Counted from the first letter of the stretch, positions 34,062 through 42,967 are shown. The stretch: 58,725 nt of DNA from CAMYLR01 sp041577935 (GCA_041577935.1 JBFGIA010000001.1:1-58725); one strand, 5' to 3'. Numbers and translations: made by a program. The notes: generated by a model from the sequence alone, not told the origin.

Positions 34062-36383
34062 ATGGCCAAAGCCTCGTTGGACCAGTACCTCACCTTCCTC
34101 ACCGAGCCCGACGCAGCAACCATACTCAAGCGGTCGAAAAAAACCGAGACCTATTACGACGATTCCCTCGCCGCTGACGTTCTGCGCAATAAGTACCTCG
34201 CGCCGGGCGAAGAAGGTCCGCTCGATTTATGGGAGCGGGTGGCTCGGGCGCTCGCTTCGGTCGAAGAAGACTCCGATTACTGGTTCGAAGAGTTCTTTGC
34301 GATCCTGTTCGATTTCAAGTTCGTACCCGGCGGCCGCGTCATGCACGGTGCGGGTCGCGATGACGCTCGGCGCAAGCCAACGCTCTCCAATTGCTACGTC
34401 ATCCCGATCACCGAGGACAGCCTCGAGGGCATCTACAGATGCCTTGCCGAGAGCGCGATGGTCTATCGCACCGGGGGCGGGGTGGGCACCGACTTGTCGA
34501 TCCTGAGGCCCAAGGGAGCCCCGGTAAACGCCACCGTCGCGGGTTCCCCCGGCTCGACCTCGTTCATGAACCTGCTGTCGGAGTCGACCAATACGGTGAG
34601 CCAGGCCGGACGGCGCGGAGCGCTCATGCTGACGATGCGCGTCGATCACCCCGACATCGAGAGCTTTATCACCATCAAGAACGACCAACGTCGGCGCAAG
34701 GTGGAGTACGCCAACATCTCGTGTCTGATCACTCACGAGTTCATGACCGCGGTGCTCGAAGACACCGATTTCGACTTGCGTTGGGGCGGCGAAGTCTTCA
34801 AGACGGTGCGGGCACGCGATCTGTGGCAGAAGATCATCGACAACGCTCACGCCAGCGCCGAGCCGGGGATCATCTTCTGGGACACGATGCGGGAATACCA
34901 CAACGTCGAATACGCCAACCCGATCGCTTCCACGAATCCCTGCGGCGAGCAGCCCCTGGCCGCTTACACCGCGTGCAACCTGGGATCGATCAATCTGTCG
35001 AGGTTCGTAGACCACGGAGGAACGCTGGATCTCGAGGAGCTTTCCGAGGTTGCCCGCACGGCAACTCGTTTTCTCGACGACGTGATCGATTACAACATGG
35101 ACAACCACGCGTTGAAGAAGATCCGCCGAGCGGTGGCGTCTGATCGCCGAGTCGGTCTCGGGATTACCGGGCTGGCGGACGCGCTCGCCCGCATGCGGAT
35201 CCGTTACGACAGCGAAGAGGCGCTCGAAACAGTCGACGAGATCATGGAGACGATCGCTCGCTCGGCCTATCAAACGTCGATCGACCTGGCGCGTGAGAAA
35301 GGCGCCTACCCGCTCTTCTCGTGGCCCGAAGTGTCAGACTCCAAGTTCATCCAGGCCTTGCCTGATGATCTGCGGGATCAGATTGGTGAGTTCGGGATGC
35401 GAAACTCGACCGTCCTGACCGTCCCACCGGTCGGCACTGGCTCAATCGTCGCTCAGTGCTCAAGTGGGGTGGAGCCGATCTTCTGCACTTCCTATAAGCG
35501 CCGCGTCAAGCAGGACGACGGAGAGACGTTCTCCGAGTACACCGTTTACCATCCGCTGGTGCAGGAACTGTGGGGCGGCGACGACGGTTTGCCCGACTAT
35601 ATCGTGACCGCACACGACATCGACCCCTACTTCCGCGTACGGATGCAGGGCGTGATCCAACGCTGGGTCGACTCTTCGATCTCATCCACGGTGAACCTCT
35701 CAACTGATGTTCCGGTGGAGACAGTGGCAGACATCTACATCGCCGCCTACCGGGCGGGACTCAAGGGGATCACCGTGTACCGCGAGGGCAGCCGTGAGGG
35801 GATCCTCGTGACCGAGACCACGGCAGAACCCAAGGCGGTCGACCTCAAGCCCGCCAAGCCGCGGCCGCGACCGGCAATCACTCACGGTGTCACCGAGCGC
35901 ATCCGCACTGGCGACGGAAACCTCTATATCACGATCAACGAGGACGAATCCGGCCTAGCGGAGGTCTTTGCCTCGCTGGGTAAGGCGGGGGGCACGGCGG
36001 CTGTGCAATCGGAAGCGATGTGCAGGCTGATCTCGCTTTGTCTGCGTTCGGGCCTCGATCCATCGGCGATCGTCAAGCAGCTCAAAGGGATCTCGGGACC
36101 CAACCCGGTATGGGACAATGGTGAGCTGATCCTTTCGGCGCCCGACGCGATCGGGCGCGCGTTGGAGCGTTATTTGGAGCGCAGCGGGCGTGGCACGAAT
36201 GGCAACGGTAACGGCCACACGACCGCCAACTCGGTCGCTCGCGCCGCGGCCGAAAACGACGAATTCCGCGGACCAGGGGCGATGGCGGCCAGGCCGATGT
36301 CGACGTGCCCGGATTGCGGTGGTCCCGTGACACACGAGAACGCCTGCCTGGTCTGCAAGCACTGCGGGTGGAGCAAGTGCTGA
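34062..36383 (+). CDS. nrdJ: Vitamin B12-dependent (class II) ribonucleotide reductase
   Basis: 773 residues. Reduces ribonucleotides to deoxyribonucleotides using adenosylcobalamin, oxygen-independent. Conserved parts: SNCYVIPITEDS with a redox Cys, RTGGGVGTDLSILRP, the active-site NPCGEQPLAAYTACNLGSIN, and NSTVLTVPPVGTGSI. A C-terminal extension (about 590-773) includes a TSCPD-like domain with GGTAAVQSEAMCRL and a zinc-ribbon with CPDCGG and CKHCGWSKC that probably recharges the active site. The gene has its own strong promoter and NrdR-like boxes. Confidence 0.96.
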   Translation: MAKASLDQYLTFLTEPDAATILKRSKKTETYYDDSLAADVLRNKYLAPGEEGPLDLWERVARALASVEEDSDYWFEEFFAILFDFKFVPGGRVMHGAGRDDARRKPTLSNCYVIPITEDSLEGIYRCLAESAMVYRTGGGVGTDLSILRPKGAPVNATVAGSPGSTSFMNLLSESTNTVSQAGRRGALMLTMRVDHPDIESFITIKNDQRRRKVEYANISCLITHEFMTAVLEDTDFDLRWGGEVFKTVRARDLWQKIIDNAHASAEPGIIFWDTMREYHNVEYANPIASTNPCGEQPLAAYTACNLGSINLSRFVDHGGTLDLEELSEVARTATRFLDDVIDYNMDNHALKKIRRAVASDRRVGLGITGLADALARMRIRYDSEEALETVDEIMETIARSAYQTSIDLAREKGAYPLFSWPEVSDSKFIQALPDDLRDQIGEFGMRNSTVLTVPPVGTGSIVAQCSSGVEPIFCTSYKRRVKQDDGETFSEYTVYHPLVQELWGGDDGLPDYIVTAHDIDPYFRVRMQGVIQRWVDSSISSTVNLSTDVPVETVADIYIAAYRAGLKGITVYREGSREGILVTETTAEPKAVDLKPAKPRPRPAITHGVTERIRTGDGNLYITINEDESGLAEVFASLGKAGGTAAVQSEAMCRLISLCLRSGLDPSAIVKQLKGISGPNPVWDNGELILSAPDAIGRALERYLERSGRGTNGNGNGHTTANSVARAAAENDEFRGPGAMAARPMSTCPDCGGPVTHENACLVCKHCGWSKC

Positions 36384-36391
36384 CCCGCTAG

Positions 36392-36450
36392 GCCGCCGAC
36401 CACGGCGGCAGAACCGTTGTTATGGGGGCGATTAGGATGGGGTCGCCCCC
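36392..36450 (+). terminator. Two GC-rich hairpins after nrdJ, probable transcription end
   Basis: Hairpin 1: GCCGCCG/CGGCGGC (36392-36409, loop ACCA). Hairpin 2: GGGGGCGA/TCGCCCCC (36424-36450, loop of 11 bases). Both lie within 70 bp after the nrdJ stop. Neither has a U-run, so they may end transcription with Rho or protect the mRNA 3' end. The remainder up to 36560 shows nothing further that I can identify. Confidence 0.45.
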
Positions 36451-36560
36451 TTGAGCGGGGTCGAGTGGCAGAGGAAGTCGACCGGCTCGGCCCCGCTCCT
36501 TGGTCTCCTTTCGCGGCCCTGTCCGTTCAACGGCACAGAAGTTGCTTCTCTTTTAACAGT

Positions 36561-36890
36561 ATGAAGGGTGATTTGCACAAGACACGCTGGAGTCGGTTTT
36601 CAATCCGCATGCAGGTGCCGAGCTCGATGGGCGTTTTCATGCTCGCCGCCGGCGACAGCAACAGCCCCGAGCCGGTGCTTCTCGTCGGCAGCGCCAGGAA
36701 CCTGCGCCGCAAGCTGCTTCAACTCTTCGAGATGGAGGAGCTGCGCGGTGTCAGCGCGAAGTTTGTGCATTGGGTCGGCGGACTGTCGATGGAGCAGGCG
36801 CGCTTGGCGGAACGGCAATTTATCCGCCGTTACGACCCCCCGCTGAACCTCTCCGGACATTCCCGTTACATGGACATCCTGGCCGGTTAA
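36561..36890 (+). CDS. Degenerate GIY-YIG-like small protein
   Basis: 109 residues from ATG 36561. The layout follows the GIY-YIG nuclease fold: GVFMLAAG replaces the GIY strand, VLLVGSARNLRRKLLQLF replaces the YIG strand and helix, and LAERQFIRRYDPPLNLSGHS matches the C-terminal E...YDPPLN motif of UvrC/Cho/excinuclease-like domains. Both Tyr residues of the name-giving motif are missing, so it may bind nucleic acid without cutting. No clear ribosome site; a longer frame from 36417 is possible but unlikely. Confidence 0.62.
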   Translation: MKGDLHKTRWSRFSIRMQVPSSMGVFMLAAGDSNSPEPVLLVGSARNLRRKLLQLFEMEELRGVSAKFVHWVGGLSMEQARLAERQFIRRYDPPLNLSGHSRYMDILAG

Positions 36891-36952
36891 CCGGCCGCAT
36901 TAAGAGTCTCGATCGCTGGCCGCAGACCCCGCGAGGGCTTACTGTGCCATCA

Positions 36953-37351
36953 ATGGACGTGACGCTCGCTGTATGCTGCGACGCGGCCAACGTGAGCCGC
37001 GAGGGAAAACTCAACCTGCTCGGGATCTTCAACTCGATCCACGCGTCGGACTTCCCGTGCACCCACCCCCACCTGGCCCTAGTACTCCGAGTCGAGGCCC
37101 ATATAGGTGAGGAAGGCGTGTACCCACTCGAAATCAAGCTCGCTGACGAGGACGGTCAGGAAGTCTTCAAGGTGAACGGTCAGCTTTCGCTCCGCGGGGC
37201 GAAACCCGGCCGTCCCATGACCGCCCAGACGATCATGGACATCAACAACTTCCAGCTTCCCCACGCCGGCACGTATTCGTTCGAGGTGTTTGTCGACAAT
37301 CGACACCTGCGCTCGGTTCCAGTGCACGCGCTGACCAACGACTCCGAGTAG
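36953..37351 (+). CDS. DUF6941-like small cytosolic protein
   Basis: 132 residues from ATG 36953 (GTG 36944 possible). The N-terminus LAVCCDAANVSREGKLNLLG and IFNSIHASDFPCTHPHLALV matches the widespread bacterial DUF6941 family as I remember it. The remainder is a beta-sandwich-like sequence ending in an IgG-like strand pair (AGTYSFEVFVDNRHLRSVPV). No signal peptide. Function unknown. Six bases separate its stop from the next gene. Confidence 0.72.
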   Translation: MDVTLAVCCDAANVSREGKLNLLGIFNSIHASDFPCTHPHLALVLRVEAHIGEEGVYPLEIKLADEDGQEVFKVNGQLSLRGAKPGRPMTAQTIMDINNFQLPHAGTYSFEVFVDNRHLRSVPVHALTNDSE

Positions 37352-37356
37352 CGCTG

Positions 37357-38313
37357 GTGGGCCGGGGGCGAAAAACGATCGGCGGGATCCTCGCCGCGGC
37401 AGCGGCAGCCATCACCGCCCGGGCCGCTGTCGCCCGATCGCCAGAACCACCACCACCGCCACCGGGTCGGCCCGATCGGTACGGCTGGCGGCACGCCGAC
37501 ATTTTTCACACCACGCGCGGCAATGGTGCCCCAGCGCTGCTGCTCCACGACCTCTACACCGGTGCGTCTGGACTGGAGATGGCGCCACTCGGCGACCGAC
37601 TCGAGGAGCATTTCACTGTCTACACCGTCGACCTGCCGGGATTTGGCCGCTCGGGTCGACCGTCGATGCGCTACGGTCCGGATTTCTTCTTTGATGCGAT
37701 CGTCGAGTTCGTACGCCACGTCGTCGATCGGCCCACGCTCGTGGTCGGCTGTGGCCTGTCCGCTGCCTACGCAATCGAGGCGGCGGTGCGGCTCGGAAAT
37801 CTCGTCTCGGGCGTCGTTATGCTGGCGCCACCCGAAGCGGAGGGCCCCGAGCTGCTTGAGGCGCCGACCTGGCGTCCCTTGGTGTACCAAGGTCTTCGTT
37901 CGCCGTTCGGGGCCGCATATCACTGGTGGCATGCCAGCCCGGCATGGCGGAAGGCGTCACTCCGCGGGGCGTTGAGGGTCGAGCCATCCGATCTGGAGGC
38001 CCGGGCGGAGCAGCTCTCGCGATCAGCCCGGCAGCCCGGGGGCCGCTGGGCGCTCTGGTCGCTGTGGAGCGGCGACCTCGCGTGGGATGCGCGACCGGCG
38101 CTCGCTCGGCTCGGCGCCCCCACGCTCGTTCTCTGGGGCTCCGAAGCGCGCGCCAACCCGCTCGCGCCCGAGCACTATCACGCCGTGCGCCCCGATATCA
38201 CCCAGCAGGTCGTCCCGGGCACCGCTCGGTGGCCGCACGTCGACACACCGGATACGGTGGCCGCTGAGATCCAGCGTTGGTGGGCAGCCGAAGGCCCCGG
38301 GAGCATACCCTGA
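37357..38313 (+). CDS. Alpha/beta-hydrolase fold protein lacking the usual Ser nucleophile
   Basis: 318 residues from GTG 37357. An N-terminal Ala-rich segment and a Pro run (PPPPPPGRP) precede a normal alpha/beta-hydrolase fold: LLLHDLYTGASG, VDLPGFGRSGRPSM, and a C-terminal WPHVDTPDTV with the catalytic-type His. At the nucleophile elbow the usual G-x-S-x-G is VVGCGLSAAYA, so the Ser position is Gly. It may be a non-hydrolytic member, or use the neighbouring Cys or Ser. The 3' end overlaps the exchanger gene. Confidence 0.8.
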   Translation: MGRGRKTIGGILAAAAAAITARAAVARSPEPPPPPPGRPDRYGWRHADIFHTTRGNGAPALLLHDLYTGASGLEMAPLGDRLEEHFTVYTVDLPGFGRSGRPSMRYGPDFFFDAIVEFVRHVVDRPTLVVGCGLSAAYAIEAAVRLGNLVSGVVMLAPPEAEGPELLEAPTWRPLVYQGLRSPFGAAYHWWHASPAWRKASLRGALRVEPSDLEARAEQLSRSARQPGGRWALWSLWSGDLAWDARPALARLGAPTLVLWGSEARANPLAPEHYHAVRPDITQQVVPGTARWPHVDTPDTVAAEIQRWWAAEGPGSIP

Positions 38314-39512
38314 GCGACGGCCGGGGACCGAGGCTGTGGATCAGCATCGCCTGGCTGGACGGCGCGATCGCCCTCACCATCCCATCGCTCATCTTCCGGC
38401 TAACCGACGTGCACGCCACTGCACCCATCGAGGCGCTCGTCTTTGGGGCTGGGATCCTCGGCGCGGCGTTCCTGCTCTCCTGGGCCGCCGAAGTCGTACA
38501 AATGGAAATCAGCCAGGCCCTCGCACTCGCCATTCTCGCGCTGATCGCCATCCTCCCGGAGTACGCGGTCGACCTCTACTTCGCCTGGCGGGCGGCCGAA
38601 GATCCCGTGTACGGCCACTACGCCGCCGCCAACATGACCGGCGCCAACCGGCTCCTCGTCGGCCTCGGCTGGCCGCTCGTCGTGTGGCTCTTCTGGACCC
38701 GCTGGCGGAAGCGCGAAATCGAGCTGGCTCCAAGCGACCAGATCGCGGTCTGGTTTCTCGCCATGGCCACCCTGTACGCCTTCGTGATCGCAGCCGTGGG
38801 CTCGTTCTGGTGGCTCGACACCGTGGTGTTGATCGGTCTCTTCGCGTGGTACCTGTACCGAACCGGCGCACTCGGCGCGGGGGAGCCGGACCTGGTCGGA
38901 CCCGCCCTGATGCTAAGCCGGCTGCCGCGTGTCTGGAGATTGGGCTGCAACGCGGGTCTGTTCGCGTTCGCCGGCCTGATCATCTTCCTGGCCGCGGAGC
39001 CGTTCGCCGAGGCGTTGATCGATACCGGGCACCAATTCGGGATCGACGAGTTTCTGCTCGTCCAGTGGGTGGCGCCGCTGGCGTCCGAGGCGCCCGAGTT
39101 CATCATCGCCGCCATCTGGACCGTCCGTGGCCACGCGACAATGGCGCTCTCGGCGTTGATCTCGTCCAAGGTCAATCAGTGGACGCTGCTGATCGGCACG
39201 ATCTCGATCGTGTATTCGATCTCGGCCGGTCGCATCCAGGCGCTGCAGCTCGACCTCCAGCAGCAGCACGAGATCTTCCTGACCGCGGCCCAATCGTTGT
39301 TCGCCGCCGTGATGCTCTCCGACCGCCGCCTCAGCTGGTGGCAGGCGCTGCTGTTGTTCCTCCCGTTCGCGACGCAGTTGATCATCCCCGCGCTACGGAT
39401 GGAAATCGCGGTCGTCTACCTGCTATTCACTGTGATCTGGGGGTTCCATTACCGCCATCACCTGGCGGCGATCCTGCGGAGCGGTCCAAGGGGGTTGGGT
39501 AACAGGACCTAG
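38280..39512 (+). CDS. Sodium/calcium (CaCA) exchanger family membrane protein
   Basis: 410 residues with about eleven membrane helices. The two alpha-repeat motifs of the CaCA superfamily are visible: ALIAILPEYAVDLYFAW with NMTGANRLLVGLGWP, and PLASEAPEFIIAAIW with SALISSKVNQWTLLIG. Acidic residues in both repeats are kept. Probably exchanges Na+ or H+ for Ca2+ or another cation. GTG 38280 is the chosen start (TTG 38277 adjacent), overlapping the upstream gene by 34 nt. Confidence 0.85.
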   Translation: MGSRRPREHTLSDGRGPRLWISIAWLDGAIALTIPSLIFRLTDVHATAPIEALVFGAGILGAAFLLSWAAEVVQMEISQALALAILALIAILPEYAVDLYFAWRAAEDPVYGHYAAANMTGANRLLVGLGWPLVVWLFWTRWRKREIELAPSDQIAVWFLAMATLYAFVIAAVGSFWWLDTVVLIGLFAWYLYRTGALGAGEPDLVGPALMLSRLPRVWRLGCNAGLFAFAGLIIFLAAEPFAEALIDTGHQFGIDEFLLVQWVAPLASEAPEFIIAAIWTVRGHATMALSALISSKVNQWTLLIGTISIVYSISAGRIQALQLDLQQQHEIFLTAAQSLFAAVMLSDRRLSWWQALLLFLPFATQLIIPALRMEIAVVYLLFTVIWGFHYRHHLAAILRSGPRGLGNRT

Positions 39513-41242
39513 CCGCGGTAGCGGTTGGTGATCGGCATGCGGCGGTCCTTGCCGAAAGCGCGGGTCGTAATCTTGATACCTGGCGGCGCTTGCCGCCGCT
39601 TGTACTCGTTGCGGTCGACCGCGTCCACGACCCAACGTACCGTTTCCTCGCCGTGGCCGAGCGCGACGATCTCCTGGGTTCCCAAATCACGCTCGATGTA
39701 CGCCTCGAGAATCCGGTCCAACTCGTCGTACGGTGGCAGCGTGTCTTGGTCCAACTGATCGGGCTTCAGCTCGGCGGTCGGCGCCCGGTCGATAACCGCT
39801 TGCGGGATCAGCTCGCGTCCGGATTGGCGATTGATCTCGCGCGCCACGGCGTAGACATCGCTCTTGTAGAGATCTTTGAGAACTGCGAATCCGCCCACCA
39901 TGTCGCCATACAGCGTGCAGTAACCGACCGACAGCTCGCTCTTGTTGCCAGGTGCGAGGACGAGCCACCCACGCTTGTTGGAAAGCGCCATTAACAAGTT
40001 GCCGCGAATCCGCGCCTGCAGGTTCTCCTCGGTGGCATCGGCCGGGGTTCCATCAAAGCTTGGTGCAAGTGCTGTCAGGAACGACTCGAACACGGAACCG
40101 ATCTCGATCTCGTCAAAAGCGATACCTAGGTTCCGGCACAACGCTTCCGCCCCGGCTTGGCTTTCCTGGCTCGAGTACGAGGATGGCATGTAGTAGCCGT
40201 GGACCCGCTCGGGGCCCAACGCTCGCGCGGCGATGGCGGCAGTTACCGCCGAGTCAATGCCACCCGATACGCCGATCACCGCGTCTCGAAACCCGTTCTT
40301 GGTGAAATAGTCGGCCACCCCGAGTGTCACCGCGGCTAAGATCTCCTGGGGCCGAGAGAGGAGCTCGGTTACCGTCAGGCTGACTGGGTCGCGCTTGGCC
40401 GAGCGCCTTGGGCCCAGATCGATGCACTCGACGACCGAAGCGTCCCCTTTCCCCTCGTCACGGAACTTCCGCCGTCGTGGATCGTGAAGCCGCTCGTGAA
40501 ACACGCGCTCGAGCTGGAGGTCAACGACGATCAGATCCTCGTCGAAGGCACGACCGCGCGCCATGAGATCCCCGTCCTCGTCGGCGACTAATGACTGGCC
40601 GTCGAAGATCAACTCGTCCTGGCCGCCGACCAGATTGCAGTAGGCCACCACGATCGCGTTGTCCTCGGCTCGGGTGGTCAACATGCGTTCCCGATCGTGA
40701 CCTTTACCCGCGTGGTACGGCGAGGCCGAGAGGTTGATCGCCACCTGGGCGTGCCCGACCTGTGCCTGTGATGTCAGCGGCTCGCCGGGGTACCAGATAT
40801 CCTCACAGATATTCACCCCGAACCTGACGTCGCCCAGCTGATAGACCGGAATCGTGTCACCGCGACGGAAGTAGCGGTTTTCGTCAAACACCCCGTAATT
40901 GGGGAGATACCGTTTGCGATAGATGTGGCGAACCGCTCCGTCGCGAATGACGGCGGCCGCGTTGTAGACATCCGCCTCTCGATCGGGGAACCCGACCAAT
41001 ACGACGGTATCGTCGACGTCCCCGGCAAACTCGTCGAGCGTGTCGCGCACGGCCGTCAAAAAGGACGGCTTGAGCAACAAGTCCTCCGGCGGATAGCCGC
41101 TGATCGCGAGCTCGGGGAAGACCACCACATCCGGGCAATGAGCCCGCGCCCGATCGAGCCAACGCCGCAGAAGAGTGAGGTTGCCCTCTAAGTCCCCCAC
41201 GGCGGTGTTGATCTGCGCCAGCGCGATACGAAACGGCACCAT
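39509..41242 (-). CDS. nadE: Glutamine-dependent NAD+ synthetase
   Basis: 577 residues from ATG 41242. An N-terminal nitrilase-type glutaminase domain (VVVFPELAISGYPPEDLLLK, Lys and Cys in GVNICEDIWYPGEP) feeds ammonia to the C-terminal synthetase domain with GVSGGIDSAVTAAIAARALG. It makes NAD+ from deamido-NAD+. The end VDRNEYKRRQAPPGIKITTR is typical. The stop overlaps the convergent exchanger gene by 4 nt. Confidence 0.96.
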   Translation of the reverse strand: MVPFRIALAQINTAVGDLEGNLTLLRRWLDRARAHCPDVVVFPELAISGYPPEDLLLKPSFLTAVRDTLDEFAGDVDDTVVLVGFPDREADVYNAAAVIRDGAVRHIYRKRYLPNYGVFDENRYFRRGDTIPVYQLGDVRFGVNICEDIWYPGEPLTSQAQVGHAQVAINLSASPYHAGKGHDRERMLTTRAEDNAIVVAYCNLVGGQDELIFDGQSLVADEDGDLMARGRAFDEDLIVVDLQLERVFHERLHDPRRRKFRDEGKGDASVVECIDLGPRRSAKRDPVSLTVTELLSRPQEILAAVTLGVADYFTKNGFRDAVIGVSGGIDSAVTAAIAARALGPERVHGYYMPSSYSSQESQAGAEALCRNLGIAFDEIEIGSVFESFLTALAPSFDGTPADATEENLQARIRGNLLMALSNKRGWLVLAPGNKSELSVGYCTLYGDMVGGFAVLKDLYKSDVYAVAREINRQSGRELIPQAVIDRAPTAELKPDQLDQDTLPPYDELDRILEAYIERDLGTQEIVALGHGEETVRWVVDAVDRNEYKRRQAPPGIKITTRAFGKDRRMPITNRYRG

Positions 41243-41279
41243 GGTCACAAATCTAATGCACGGACCGCGCCTGGACCGT

Positions 41280-41307
41280 TTGACGCCCCCCCAACCGGCG
41301 CTAGAAT
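41280..41307 (+). promoter_or_regulatory. metX promoter, probable leaderless transcript
   Basis: TTGACG (41280-41285), 16-bp spacer, TAGAAT (41302-41307). The -10 ends six bases before the metX ATG (41314), so transcription should start at about the A of the ATG. No Shine-Dalgarno is present, which fits a leaderless mRNA. The same geometry is seen at ggt. Confidence 0.65.
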
Positions 41308-41313
41308 GGCGTC

Positions 41314-42393
41314 ATGTCAGAGCCATATAGACAGCACTGGACCCACCCCGGCCCGTTCGAGACCGAGTCCCGTGCGACGATGGAGTCCCCGGTCACTGCC
41401 TACGAAACGTGGGGCCGGCACAAGAACGGCAACGCCCTGCTGCTTACGACGGGACTCTCGCCAAGCGCGCACGCCGCCAGCCACGGCCCCGAGGACGAGC
41501 CCGGCTGGTGGGAAGCGATGGTCGGGCCGGGGAAAGCGATCGACACGGAGCGCTGGTTCGTCGTCTGTGCCAATGTTCTCGGTGGTTGCTACGGATCGAC
41601 GGGCCCGGCGTCGATCAACCCCGACACCGGCGAACGCTATCGGCTCGATTTCCCGATCATCACGCTGCGTGACATCGCGCACCTCCAGCATTTGCTCCTC
41701 GAGCATCTCGGCGTTGATCGTCTGCGGGCGGTCGTCGGATCGTCGATGGGCGGCATGGTCGCGCTCGAGTACGCGACGATGTTCCCCGACACCGTCGACC
41801 GTCTGATCGCCATCAGCGCCTCCGGCATGACCCATCCGTATGCCATCGCGCTGCGACGAGTTCAGCGCCGAGCGGTGATGCTCGATCCCGCCTGGCGCGG
41901 CGGTGATTATTACGACCACGGTCAACCCGCAGCCGGCCTGTCGCTGGCCCGGGAGATCGGCACCATCTCGTACCGCTCGGATCTCGAATGGACGCGCCGC
42001 TTCGGACGCAGTTGGCGGGATGGCAAGCTGTTCTCCTTTGATGGTCGGTTCGATATCGAGTCGTATCTCCAACACCAAGGCGAGAAGTATCCCCAAAGCT
42101 ACGACGCCAACTCGTATCTGTATCTGTCCCGGGCCATGGACCTGCACGATCTGAGTCGCAGGCGCGGGACCCTGGCGGAGGCGGTCTCACGGATCACCGC
42201 TGCCCCGTTGATCATCGGCGTCGAAACGGACGTTCTAATCCCACCGTTCGAAATCGAAGAGCTCGCCGAGGCGTTCGCCGACGCCGACCGACACGCCGAC
42301 GTGCGAATGATCGATGTCGACACCGGTCACGACTCGTTCCTTCTCCACCCCGAGATGTTCGGTCCTCCGATCCAGGCCCACCTGGGGGAATGA
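41314..42393 (+). CDS. metX: Homoserine O-acetyltransferase (MetX family)
   Basis: 359 residues, alpha/beta-hydrolase-type acyltransferase that activates homoserine for methionine synthesis. The family hallmarks WFVVCANVLGGCYGSTGPAS, the nucleophile elbow VVGSSMGGMVALEYA, and the final DTGHDSFLLHPEMF with catalytic Asp/His are all present. MetX enzymes can use acetyl- or succinyl-CoA or serine instead, so the acyl donor is not certain. Its partner cystathionine enzyme is at 22245. Confidence 0.93.
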   Translation: MSEPYRQHWTHPGPFETESRATMESPVTAYETWGRHKNGNALLLTTGLSPSAHAASHGPEDEPGWWEAMVGPGKAIDTERWFVVCANVLGGCYGSTGPASINPDTGERYRLDFPIITLRDIAHLQHLLLEHLGVDRLRAVVGSSMGGMVALEYATMFPDTVDRLIAISASGMTHPYAIALRRVQRRAVMLDPAWRGGDYYDHGQPAAGLSLAREIGTISYRSDLEWTRRFGRSWRDGKLFSFDGRFDIESYLQHQGEKYPQSYDANSYLYLSRAMDLHDLSRRRGTLAEAVSRITAAPLIIGVETDVLIPPFEIEELAEAFADADRHADVRMIDVDTGHDSFLLHPEMFGPPIQAHLGE

Positions 42394-42504
42394 CCCCGGC
42401 GTTTCCGCGGTCCAAGAGAATCGAAAAACGGCCTGAAACCAACCGCCCTCATCATGCGTAGGGGTCGACAGGAACCAGTGATAACCATTGAGAGGAGATA
42501 CCAA

Positions 42505-42702
42505 ATGCGTGCCATCCATTCTTTTCTAGCCGCGACGTTCTACAGCGCCTCGATTATCGCCTTACTGGCGATGACGACGCCCCCGACGAACCCCGCGGCC
42601 GGACCCACGGCCGAGTTTGGCCCGGTCACGGTCATCGCGGTCGAGGCGCCGGCAACGGTGGCCGACAGCGACGGAACCCAGCTGGCCAGAGAAATCAGCT
42701 AG
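42505..42702 (+). CDS. Small secreted or membrane protein, first of a tandem paralogous pair
   Basis: 65 residues from ATG 42505, with GAGGAGATA ending five bases upstream. A hydrophobic N-terminal stretch (FLAATFYSASIIALLAM, about residues 6-22) could be a signal or membrane anchor. The mature part contains AEFGPVTVIAVEAP then TVADSDGTQL. The next gene (42779) shares the same plan and an almost identical ribosome site. I do not recognise the family. Confidence 0.75.
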   Translation: MRAIHSFLAATFYSASIIALLAMTTPPTNPAAGPTAEFGPVTVIAVEAPATVADSDGTQLAREIS

Positions 42703-42778
42703 GGCTTCCAACCAAATGCGAACCCGCGATATCCAAGGGGCCAGGAAAGCGATGAACCGATTCGAAAGGAGATACACA

Positions 42779-42967
42779 ATGCGCGCGACTATCACGTTAC
42801 TGGCAGCGACCTTCTACGTGCTCTCGATCTCGACCTTAGTGGCGATGACTTTTTCGTCCCCGTCGAAGGCGAGCGCTGAGCTCGGCCCGATCACGGTGAT
42901 TGGCGTAGAGTCACAGCCAACCGTAGTCGACAGCGACGAGATCCGGCTCCAGCTGGAAATGAGCTAG
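42779..42967 (+). CDS. Small secreted or membrane protein, second of a tandem paralogous pair
   Basis: 62 residues from ATG 42779, preceded by AAAGGAGATACACA. Hydrophobic segment LLAATFYVLSISTLVAM, then AELGPITVIGVESQ and TVVDSDEIRLQLEMS. The shared motif with the first copy is A-E-(F/L)-G-P-(V/I)-T-V-I-(A/G)-V-E ... T-V-(A/V)-D-S-D, at protein and partly at DNA level. A tandem duplication that has diverged while keeping reading frame and signal suggests selection. Confidence 0.75.
   Translation: MRATITLLAATFYVLSISTLVAMTFSSPSKASAELGPITVIGVESQPTVVDSDEIRLQLEMS

Noticed and set aside
34227..35273. 348-codon frame antisense to nrdJ
   Set aside because: Antisense shadow of a strongly conserved gene, no ribosome site or recognisable domain.
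36381..36383. TGA after the final Cys of nrdJ as a further selenocysteine
   Set aside because: The zinc-ribbon C-terminus ends normally at this Cys in the family and the following sequence is not protein-like.
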